The notes beneath the pieces are model-generated. The model was not told where the DNA came from, did not search any database, and saw only the letters and a program-made list of their open reading frames with translations. Position numbers and translations under genes: made by a program. Of a DNA stretch of 12,305 nt, positions 1 to 10,922 are shown piece after piece (position 1 is the stretch's first letter; each line of letters starts with the position of its first letter). Source of the DNA: Scenedesmus sp. ARA3 (lineage: Eukaryota > Chlorophyta > Chlorophyceae > Sphaeropleales > Scenedesmaceae); assembly GCA_004335835.1 (NCBI GenBank), contig RWJK01000911.1, positions 1 through 12,305 of the forward strand, given 5' to 3'.

Positions 1-17
1 GCCAGCTCAGCAGCCAC
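1..17 (-). repeat. Partial copy of exon O 3' part, cut by the window edge
   Basis: Bases 1-17 repeat the exon O stretch at about 112-128, encoding VAAELA, and sit downstream of the exon O donor in the presumed next intron. The copy runs off the window, so its donor cannot be seen. It fits the downstream-copy pattern seen at other exons. Confidence 0.55.
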
Positions 18-89
18 ACAGCCTCCTAACTAAACCACACAGCAGCACTAAAACGCTGCACACGAAGCTGCATATCAAGCCCTCCTCAC

Positions 90-181
90 CTGCAGTGTAC
101 TCCAGCTGCAGCGCCAGCTCAGCAGCCACGTCAGTGGGCCTGCTGGCCAGCAGCAGACACGGCTCAGGCACAACTTTGGGC

Positions 182-221
<40 letters not shown>

Positions 222-513
222 AGAGTCCTGCAGGCGGCGGGCCCACCACAGATCCTGCAAGCGAGGCTGTCCTGCCCATTGCTGCTGCTGCTGTAGTAAA
301 TGTGAGGCTGGCGCTGCTGCTGCGGCCTGCAGCAGCTAACGGAGTGCCTGCTGCTGCAGAAGAAAGGCGGCTGAGGGGCAGAGCTGGTGTAGGTGGCCCT
401 GCTGCTGCTGCTGCTGCCGCTGCTGCTGCTGCTGCTGGTGGTGGCGGCAGCGGTGCTGGTTGTGCTGCTACTTTGACTGTGGCTGGCGGTGCTGGTGGGC
501 TGCCGACAAGCAC
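90..513 (-). CDS. TRAPPC10: TRS130 exon O (residues 1838-1978), last exon in the window
   Basis: The acceptor CGGCTGCAG|GTGCTT at 514-515 and donor TACACTGCAG|GTGAGG at 88-89 bound 424 nt, entering in phase 0 and leaving in phase 1. The start VLVGSPPAPPATVKVAAQPA leads into two Ala12-14 runs (about 181-219 and 399-435) and a Ser/Ala linker. It ends with DVAAELALQLEYTA, which aligns with the family's beta strand M-x-T-V-A-L-K-L-E-F-G. The C-terminal TRAPPC10 region should lie beyond position 1. The terminal homology is short, so exon identity is firm mainly through frame and splice-site continuity with exon N. Confidence 0.77.
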
Positions 514-1759
514 CTGCAGCCGGGAAGGTGAGAGGCACATCAGCAGGCAGTACAGTCGCAGCACTCAGGGCAAAGTAGTCTGCTGAAACGGGAAGGCGCA
601 CATCCCCTTGCGTACGACTTGCGCAAAGAATATGCAGCTTCACCCAGCAATGTTGCGCAACCTGTGTGTGCACTTGAAAGCATAGTATGTCTACTTGCCT
701 GCATATGTGCACAGTGCAGATCCTACGCAGATTGCATGCTAGCTGCACCCTTGTCAACCAGCCTACCTGCATCCACACCAGTAACGGCCCACACAGCCCA
801 GCAGCAGCAGCAGCAGCAGCAGCAGCGCTGCCACCATCAGCATCACCCGAGCCAGCAAACGCTGACAGGTCCACACATCCGCGGCTCACAGGCAACCAGC
901 GGCCATGCGGCGCTGCTGCTGCTGCCGCTACACCCTGCTGCTGCTGCTGCAGGGGCGTCACATACACCCAGTTCCCGACTTGCTGCTGCTGCTGCTGCTG
1001 CTGGGCAATGCTGCCTGCACTGGCACCATGGATGCCAGAGATGCTGCGGCCAAGCAGCGGCAGCAGTTGCTGCTGCTGCTGCTCTGCTACCCCACTGCTG
1101 TCCCCACTCAGGCCGCCGCCCAAAACCCCAATTCGCTGGCCGGCTAAAACCCCAGGCACTACAGCTGTCGCGAGGCTCAGCAGCTGACTAGGCTGGATGT
1201 ACAGCCTGGGCCGCCGCAGTATAACATCATGCAGTGGCTGTAGCAGTACACCCAGCCAGGCAGTACAACCTGCAGGAAGGCAGCTGTTAGGCAGTACAGG
1301 TGTCAGCTGCACACGCGGAGATGGCGCTACAACCCTCGCCATCACAACTTCACTCACAACAGATCCGCTGCTGCTGACGCCACCGATCTGTACTGCCTCG
1401 CTGCCTGATGTACTGCCTTCGAGCTGCGGTACAGTTGCCAGGTCAGCAGGCGGTACACTGGACGATGCTGGCATCTGTACTGCCTGCTGCTGCTGCTGCT
1501 GCTCCCGACATGCTGCTGCCAGCAGCGACAGTGAGCTTGCAGGAGGCATGCCAATTAGCAGCTCCCCGCTAGACCCTAGCAAGGCCCTAAGCTGCTTTAG
1601 GCAGTACAAACCCTCCCTTATAGGTGCCAGCTGGAACACTAGCCGATTCAAGCCAGGCACCAGCAGCAGCGAGCCATCTGGCAACAGCTGGCTGCTGCTA
1701 CTGCTGCTGCTTGCTGCTGCTGTGGCTGCGGCAGCAGCACCCGCTGGACCTGCAAAGCC

Positions 1760-1791
<32 letters not shown>

Positions 1792-4700
1792 GGTCTCCTG
1801 CTGCGCCTGGTGTGTATGCTGCAAGCAGCCTACTGGTCAGTAGCTCCTCACCCTCCTGCCACCTCACAACTGCTGCTGCTGAGGGCCTTGGGGAGTCCAC
1901 CCCAAGAGGCACTGCACTAAACCCACCCTTACTGCCTAGCCCAAACTGCTGCTGCTGCTGCTGCTGCTGCTGCTTGTCGAACCCAGCTACCTGCTGCAGC
2001 GGCGACGACGGCTGCTGCTGCTGTCCAAAGCCTGTTTGTAACAGCCCCAGCCCAGCTGACGTGCCACCAAAGATGCTGGGGCCGCCGCTGCTGCTGACCC
2101 ATGTTGCCTTATGCAGCTGCACCAGAGACAGTACCAGCCGCCGCAGCAGCACAGGCCCAGGCAGACGGCTGACCACATCCACTGCGAGCGACAAGCTGTC
2201 ACCAACAGCTAGCAGCGCTGCCCCACCCTTTGGGACTGCTGCCGCAGCTTCTGCTGCTGCATTTGCACTGCCAGATGTGCTGCTGCTGCTGCTGCTTGCA
2301 GGAGGTCGCCGAGCTGGCGGTGACAGCACTGGCACCAGCACCTGCTGCTGCTGCTGCCCTGCTGCTGCTGCTGCTGCTGCTAACTGCCCATCAGACACCC
2401 GCTGCCACCTTTCGCTGCCAGAAAAGTGGCTGTAGCTGCCGGGTGCAGGCCGCAACTGTACCGCCGACAGGCTCGCCAGCTGCAGTACATACGGCTGTAG
2501 CGCCAGATCAGCACAAGCGTTAGGGTTAGGGTTTAACCCCGCACCAGCCGGCCCTAAACCCCAGCCCGCCGCGCTTGCAGGAACCGCGCCCACAGCGAAC
2601 AGAAGCTCCTCAAATGCCGCCTGGCGGTCTGCTGCTGCTGCCGCACCGGCCGGCAGCGCAAGCAGCGACAGCGCCGCATACGGCAGCAGCGGCTGACCTG
2701 CGAGCCGCTGCACTGCTAATAACTTTGGCAGTAGCTGCCCCTGCAGCAGCTGCCAGCCTTCTGCCGCAAAGATCTGCCGCATGCGGTCTAATAGTGCTGC
2801 TGCTGTGTCCAGCTGGCCCCGCTGTAGGGCTAGGACTGCCACATCTGCGTAGATGAGCGCGCTGCTGCGCAGGCGGCCGGCGCGTGCGTAGCACCAGGCG
2901 GCGCGGCGGCTCAGCGCCAGCAGCAGCTCCTACAAAACAGCGCACAGGAAGTTAGTTGAGAACAGATCTTTCACCTTCAACGCCATTTGAGATGTGAGCG
3001 GCCGGCGCGTGCGTAGCACCAGGCAGCGCGGCGGCTGAGGGCCAGCAGCAGCTCCTGCAAATACCATTAGGGAATAAAGGTGCATGTGAGATGTCGGATC
3101 AACTTGTTGAAAGAGTTGCGTGAAGTGTGCCACGAATGGCACTGCAGCTGTGCAGTGCAGCTGCTTGAGCAGCAGATATACAATGACTTACATACAGCGC
3201 TGTGCTGCAGGCAGTCGGCAAGCAAATGAGCACGCACATATGAAAAGACCTCACAACAGCCGCACACAGCAGCACCCGCACCTCGAAGCAGGCTGGGCTG
3301 CGCAGGGCCAGCTGCAGCCTCCACTCGACCAACCAGTCAGGCACAACAATTCACAAAATGGTACAGGCAGTCAATCAGGCAAGTACACTACACACGAAAG
3401 AGCGGAATTTAAGCACAACACCGCACGAGCGAAGCAAGCTGGGCTGCGCAGTCAATCAGGCACACACAGTTGGTATCCAAAATCCGACCACAAAAACGCA
3501 AATTGAGCAACCGCAAAACCTCAGCGCCCTCACCTCAAAGCATGCTGGGCTGCGCAGGGCCAGCTGCAGCCTCCATTCGCCCACCCAGCCAGGCACGCCA
3601 GCAGCGGCTGACGCAGCAGCAGCAGGCAGCGACGGCTGCTGCTGCGTTGCACCCCTGCTGCTGCTGCCACCATTAGGTGCCTGCAACACCAGACAACGGC
3701 AGCAGCAACACGGTTCATGGTCGGACTGCACGCATACAGAACATTGAGGTAGCGTGGCACACTCGCCAGCGATGTTGCAGAGAGCAGCGGCACAGCTGCA
3801 GCACCAGCACACAACGCCACCATGGTGCTCGATACACAAGGAACGCAGTGCGGCACCTAAGGCAAACTTGGCTCCCCCATCACAGCAGCTACTAGCTGCA
3901 AGGCCAATCGCCAGTCTGTGGTATCATCTGCAGATGTGTGAGACTCGTAGTCCCGGATGCAAAGCAGCAGTGCAGGAGGATACACTTCTTATAAATTATG
4001 CAGCGTGCTATGCAGCCTGGCAGTTGGCACCAGCCGCCACCCACCTGCAGCGCAGCGATGGCGCCAGGGTCCACTAAACCCTCCAGCCGCCGGGGGCTTA
4101 AACCGCCAGATGTGCTTAAACCCCCGGGCCTGACCAAACCCCCAAAACCGCCACCTGCCGCGCCAGAAGTGCCGGCACCACCAGCAGCAGGCAGCGCACT
4201 TGCGCTGCGGACGTGTGTGGCGACCTTTGGGGGTGGTGGGCCTAAACCCAAGGCAGTTGCGTCACTAAGCCCTAAACCTGAGGCTGCTGACAGGGACGCT
4301 GCACTGGGGTTTATGCCTGCTGGTGCGGTGCGGGCGGAGTCGAGCACAATACCAGCCTGCAAGCAGCATGAAGATTAAGGTTTGTTTTACCTAACTGTGG
4401 TGGATGAACTGATAGAGATCAAGGGATGAGGCAGCAAATGCTGCTGTGAAGCACGCTGTGAACGGCTGCTACGCATCACATAACTGGCACAACGTGCTCG
4501 GCACTCCTGATTATGCGTGCATATGCACGTACGAGTGCTCCCTGCCCCAGCTGCGGCATCCCCGCCTGCTCATTGACATACACTGCTGACTGCGCTTCTG
4601 GCTGCATGCAATAAAAGGCCGCCTCTCCTATCTACTCTGCTCACCCGGCCAGCAGCAGCACTGCTGCCACTGTCTCCATCAGCAGCAGGTGGCCCCACCC

Positions 4701-6158
4701 CTGCTGTTGCGGCGTCACCGCTGCTCTCTGTGTCGGCATCACCACCACCAGCAACAGCAGCAGCAGCAGCAGCAGCGCCACCTGGTGCAGCGCCACCCTC
4801 CGAGGTACGGATGTTGATGGTGGCCAGACTTGAAAACGACTCCGCACGGCTCATCTCCCCACCCCCACCAACACCTGCATCCTCTTCCGCTGCTGCTGCT
4901 GCTGTATCGTCCCCGCTGACCTTACTCAACCTGCTTTGCTGCTGCTGCTGCTGCTGCTGGCCAGCTGCTGTGCCCCCGCTGCTGCTGCCAGCAGCGCACG
5001 CTGTACTGCTGCTGTTGCTGCTGCTGCCGCCACGCCACATCCGATCAAGCACACCGCCACCACCACCACCAGCAACAGCAGCAGCAGCAGTGGGGCTGTT
5101 GCCTGCTGTGCTTGCTGCGCTGCTGCTGTTGGCGATGCTAGTGAAGCTGTTGAGGTAAGGCGTGCTCTGGGAGTCTGCCCGGCCCAATGCAGCAGCCAGC
5201 GGGTCCTGCAGGCACACAGACGAAAGGGTTGCAAATGTTTAAGGGCCGTGTTGCAAGACCGGAAACGAGGAAGATGGCAACGGTGTGATAGCGTCCTGCA
5301 TGCATGAAGCATGAAGAAAAACAGCTGTTGTGTTGGTGTAGGGCGGCCGTGCACTCGGGGCACACTGCAGCAGCAAGCGGGTCCTGCAGGCATTGCGCAG
5401 CAGAGGGGCTGCACTACAATTGAGAGTCTGCACGCTGCAGGCCACAGCACCAATACACACAAGCAGCCGCATCCGCAACATTATACACAGGAAAGGCAGA
5501 TCCTCCCACCTGCTCCAGCGCCAGCTTTCAGACCCTCAGATCGAATCTGTTGAAGTTGCAAGAAAAGGAAAAAGGCACAACCGCTCACCTGCTCCAGGGC
5601 CAGCTTGGGCGTATGCACCTCATATGTCAACGGGCCGCCACTGCCATCAGCATACTTATTGATCATCTGGCTGAAGCCACACAGCGGCGTCAGCAGCAGC
5701 TCCTGCAGCTGAGCCACCATGCGGGGACCCATCCCACCAGATGCAGCAGCCTCCCGCAGCAGCTCCACACCAGCCGCCAAGTTGTTGTTATTAACGTTGT
5801 TATAACTGCTGCTGCTGCTGCCGGCGGCGGCTGCAGCGCCCAGGGGGGACGGCCGCTCCCTTTCTTTGTCGCCCTTGCTGTCCGATCGCTTCTTGGCAGT
5901 ACTGCCTACTGTACTGCCCGTTGTACTGCCTGTACTACCAGCAGTTGTACTGCCTTTCTGTACTGCCGCCGTACTGTCCGATCCTGCTGCTGCTGGCGCA
6001 AAGGCGGCCCTGCCGAGTTGCAGGATGCTGGCGCTGCCTGCTGCTGCTGCTGCCGCCTCTGGCAGCCTCAGCGCTGAGCCCAGCCGCAGCAGCTCTCCCC
6101 TGGCCAGGTGGTACAGGTGGCCCAGCAGGCAGCAGTACAGGCGGTCCAGCAGCTCCCT

Positions 6159-6246
<88 letters not shown>

Positions 6247-9200
6247 CAGCAGCAGCAGCATTGATGACGGCAGCTCGACCATTGATGTACTGCATACTAC
6301 AGCAGGTGTGCAAGCGCAAACCACAACTCCTTGCTTCGAGATCTCAGCCACTCAACCGAGCGCACGCCCTCATCCTACAAACAGGCTGCTGCAGGCCTGC
6401 AGGCCTGCCGTGCCATACAGCCTAGTAGAACTGCCCAGACATCCCGATCACCCAGCACCCCGCACGGCATACCCACCTGCGCTGCTCGCCAGCCTGCAGC
6501 AGCAGCCCCGCAGTGCCAGGGGTCACCGCCTGGCCCCGCAGCACCCCCAAATCCAGCGGAGGCACATCCTGATCATACTCATCAAGCACGCCTAGCACCC
6601 CAGCAGCAGCAGCGGCAGCGGGAGTGCTGCTGCCGCTCGGTGCTGCCTTGTCGCTGCTGCTGCTGCTGCCGCCCATCACTTTGATGGCAGTGGAGGAGGC
6701 ATCCAGCTCCCACTCAGAGCCTGTGAGGATTGGCGTGCTGGCAGAAGTGGCACCGGCACTGCCGGCAGCAGCAGCAGCAGCAGCAGAGGGTGCTGCGCCG
6801 CCTCCTGATGGCGAGTATGCAGCAGGCGATGGCGAGGTGATGATGCTCCTGATGCGGCCCCTGCAGCAGCAGCAGGCATACAGCTCCTATATGCTCCTCA
6901 AGTGAATGAGAGGGCAAGACTAAGACGCAAGCCGCAGCTAGGCAGCCGCTGCCAAGCAGAACGCAAGCAGATTCCACAGCAGCTAGCTGCTATGCTACGC
7001 TGCCAGCACGGCCACCAGCATGGCACATCCACGTTGCCACTATGCCAGTTGCACTCACGCAGCTTGGTTACTTGACAAACATGCTCCCATCCATCAGCAG
7101 TCAGCAGTGTTAGCCGCCGCATTTCATCCGCATATCATCCACATTTTCCCACCTGTCACTCTCAGTGCTCCTCCTAGTGCTTGCAGCAGCACGCAGCTCC
7201 AGCCCCAAGCTGCCCCCAGCAGCAGCAGCGGCAGCAGCAGCAGCCTTCTCAGCCGCAAGCGCTGCCCCCAGCTGCCGCACAGCAGCCTGAGCTGCGGGGC
7301 CTGCAGGGCCGCTGCTGCTGCTGCTGCTGGCGAGGTCGGAGGTATCCCACTCTGGCTGGAGGTTGCTGCCGCCGTTGCTGCTGCTGCTGCGCTGTGCGGA
7401 GGCGGCTGTGACTGCAGTGATGAGTGCCATGCATGCACTGAATGCCCAGCACTGCGGCAGCAGCAGCAGTGGCGGCGGAGAAGCAGCAGATGTGTGACCA
7501 TGCTGCCTGCGCTCGTTGTGATAGGCTGCTTGGCTGCTCAAAGCACGCCTGAGCAAACCCCCAATGATGTGCAGTGTAATGAAGGCGAGCACACATCCTT
7601 CAACCCCGCCATCCTCACATTGCATTGTACATCATTTTGCTACACATGCCGCAGCGTACTTCCTTCAAAGGCATGACCAGCCCTGCTGCCTGGCGCTGCT
7701 GGTTTCCCGGGAAGTGCTGCACGCACAAGCGATTTGTACCTTGAACAATCCACATGTGCCGCACCTCCTTGAACCACAGCTTGACCAGCCCTGCTGCCTC
7801 GCGTGCAGCCAGTATGCCCAAAAAGTGCTGCACGAAGACCAGCCCACGCTCAGCCACATCAACGGGGCGCCCCAGCCGCAGCAGCACACGCGCCTGTAGC
7901 AGCAGCAGCGGCAGCAGCGGCGGCGGCAGCAGCAGCAGCAGCAGCGGCGGGCGGCGTCAGTGGGTGAGCCAGGCATGCCAGGCGTGACATGTCGTTTACG
8001 CTGCTGTGAACGGCAGGGTTTACACTGCTGCTATGCACGGCAGGGTTTAAGCTGCTGCTATGCATGGCAGGGGTGACAGGTCGTATACGCTGCTATGCAC
8101 GGCAGGGTTTACGCTGCTGCTATGCACGGCAGGGTTTACGCTGCTGCTATGCACGGCAGGGGTGTAAGCTGCTGCTATGCATGGCAGGGCTGAAGCTACT
8201 GCTGGGCATGGCAGAGTCTGCTCACCTGTGCCGCAAAGAGGTACTGCCGGAAGTGGAACTCCTGCACGGCCTTCTTATACAGCACCAGCCGCCGCATGCC
8301 GCGCCAGCTGCTGCTCAGCAGGCTGGCACAGTCTTCGGAGTCACTCCAAGTTAGCCCTGCACGCACAAGCAACCAAACACAGTTCAGAGTGCCGCTTCTA
8401 GATCTACAGGCTTTGCAGGGAAGTGACAGCAGCTCAGCAGGCTGGCACAGTCCTCGGAGTCACTCCGAGTCAGCCCTGCAGGCAGGCAGGGAAGTGTAAA
8501 GGGGCAAAGCAGACCCCAAACATATGTTGTGGTGCAGTCCTCGGAGTCGCTGACGGTCAGCCCTGTGCATCATTACAAAGGGCGGCAAGGGAAAGAATAC
8601 AGAGGAACACAATAAAATGCACGTGTGCTGCAGTGTGACAAACTGCGTGGATCATCAGCCACGCAGCGCTTGCCATGTTGCCACACACGCTCTTGCACAC
8701 ACTTCATTGAAGGCTGCATCGCACATGTCAGCTTTCATCCACAGGCTCTCGCGTTGCTAGCACCCATTGAAACATTGCAGAAGGCACATCACGCACCAAA
8801 GTCTGCCGCGGCCCGCACTGCTGCCGCAGCCGCCTCTGCCGGCGTCGCTGCTGCTGCTGCCGCTGCTGCTGCTGCCGCTGCTGCTGCTGCCGCCTCCAGC
8901 GTGTCCAGGTACACCGTCTCCAGCTCCACATACTCCTGGAAGGCGTCTTCCCTGCAGGGAGAATGACAATGTAACAGTCACAACAAAGAGAATAACAGTG
9001 TGCCACAACATCACATGCAAGCTGTCGCAAGTGCTCCAAGGCCCGAGTATCGCAGTGCTTGGGCTGCTGATGCTGCTGCTGAACAGACAAAATTGCCTCG
9101 TTCATAACATAAGATAACATAACACTAAACGCTGTCCCTCACCACAGCCCTGCCCCCTCCAGCATCAACGCAGAGCTGTCCTTGACCAGGTACAGCATGG

Positions 9201-10887
9201 TTAACAATGATTGTTGTTTCACAAAATATAACATAATACAAAACACTTCCGCTCACCACAGCCCAGCGCCCTTCACCATGAGTACAAAGCTGCCCTTGCC
9301 ATCACAGCGTGGCGAAGGACCAGCCCGGGTGTGGACACATATCTTTGTCACATAACATGACATAACATAACACATTATATAACACATTATAACACGACAT
9401 CACACAAAAGCTCCCACCCACCACAGCCCTGCCCCCTCCAGCATGAGCGCGAAGCTGCCCTTGACCACGCACAGCGTTGTGAACAATCATTGTTTTGTAA
9501 CACAACATAACATAACATAACACAAAACACTCGCGCTCACCACAGCCCTGCGCCCTCCAGCATGAGTGCAAAGCTGTCCTTGACCAGGTACAGCGTTAAA
9601 AAGGACCAGCCCGGGTCACGCCGCTCGTTCAGCAGCCGCCGCACCTGCAGAAGAAACAGGCACAAATACAGGCGATGCAGTTGGTGGTTTACACGTAAGC
9701 AGGCGAGGGTTGCTTGCTATCTCAGCAGCAGTGTGTGAAGGAACAGCCCGGATAGCGCTCAATCAGCAGCCGCCGCACCTGCAAGCAATCAGCAATGCAA
9801 TGTTTGCAGTCAATAGGGCCGGCACCAGCAGGTGTTTGCTGTGCAGGCATGTCACTGATGCATGACGCATTTACAGCAGTGACAAAACGGCAGCTTAATG
9901 CCTGCTCAGTGCAATGAACCCCATAGAAAGCGTAGTTTTCCTATTGCTAACATCCAATGTAACAATGACGTCCATGACTTGCCTTCGCGGCATATGCTGC
10001 CTGCCCGCACCACCACAGACGGGTTGACTCTGCTGCAGACAGTCAAAACTTCAACGTACCAGTCATCATAACAAGTTCTAGTCAAACCAGCCCCAACTCA
10101 CCTCTGCGTCATATGCTGCCTGCCGCGCCTCAAAAGCAGCACGGATGCTGTCCCGCAGCCCAGTACACAGCTCATCCAGCCCAGTCGCTCCAGCGCCCCA
10201 AACCCCTACACCCTGCGCCGAGCCGCCGGCCTGAACCCCAGACCCCGGCCTGCTGCTGCTGCTGCTGCTGCTGCTGCCGCTGCGCGCTGCTGCTGCTGCT
10301 GCTGCCGGGCCTGTGAAGGCTTGCAGGGGTATGTCGAGGCGCACGACGCGCTCCCGGCGCTTGCTGGCAAAATCGTCACAGAGCTTCTCAAACACTCGCC
10401 TGCAATGATAGGTGAAGATTGTTGCAGCCACATCAGCAGCGCAAGGCACACAAGTTGGGAGTCAGAGACTCTCAATCACAAGCCTGATGTACAGCGATAT
10501 TGCATGTGCATGACAGCAGGGGCGTCAGCGGTACAGGGAGCAAACCAGACAGAGCTTTCACCCCTAAGTCCAGCTCACGGGGCTGCATCAGCATCGCAGT
10601 GTGAAGTCCAAAGTGCATGAATATATCAGATTCAAACTGCCCGCGTGAGAACTAACAACTGGCATTCTGCCTCCACGACATGCACATGCAGGCAACATCA
10701 CCGCGCAATGCTGCTGTTTCGACCGCCGCCGTCGGCCCCGCTGCTGTTGCTGCTGCTGCAGCAGCTGCTGCAGTTGCCGCAAGGCGTCATCGAACCACAA
10801 CCCCGCCTCACCTCACGCTCTTGTTGTTGGGGCGCAGCTGAAACGGCCACACAAACAGCGGCAGCGAGTGGCTGCTACTGCATGGCA

Positions 10888-10922
<35 letters not shown>

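Larger units (their letters stand above)
9104..9530. repeat. Interspersed (CATAA)n tracts between the exon D copies
   Basis: AT-rich CATAA/CATAACA pentamer tracts occur at about 9104-9130, 9222-9242, 9350-9405 and 9500-9530, one just beyond each donor. They appear to be part of the duplicated unit. Two of the units also carry the near-palindrome AACAATSATTGTT (about 9203-9216 and 9483-9495). Confidence 0.8.

Noticed and set aside
95..586. Plus-strand open frame rich in Ala and Gly opposite exon O
   Set aside because: It is a mirror of CAG/CTG repeats in exon O. It has no recognisable domain, and the minus-strand frame carries the family homology and splice sites.
1197..2435. Plus-strand open frame of about 410 codons with Cys and Leu runs
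   Set aside because: It lies fully opposite exon N. Triplet repeats are free of stops in all frames, which explains the length, and the Cys8-10 runs are artefacts of reading TGC units.
164..2842. Exon N continuing through 766 as one long coding region
   Set aside because: The minus-strand frame is open past the donor, but after VWMQ it leaves the Ala/Ser/Gln bias, ends in a Cys run opposite a poly-Ala frame, and misses the conserved AELALQLEY strand, which is in the frame reached by splicing.
5935..6351. Poly-Leu or poly-Ala protein across the CAG tract
   Set aside because: The tract is open in every frame. The only conserved helix here (ELLDRLYCLLGHLYHLARGE) is in a third frame that begins at the acceptor after the tract.
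7995..8216. CRISPR-like array
   Set aside because: Units abut with no unique spacers, they vary in length, and the setting is an intron of a eukaryotic gene.
9142..9644. Mutually exclusive cassette exons for exon D
   Set aside because: The downstream copies lack the 5' half and any matching acceptor, and the upstream copy lacks the 3' half and a donor. They cannot be complete cassette exons and are better read as alternative or decoy splice sites.
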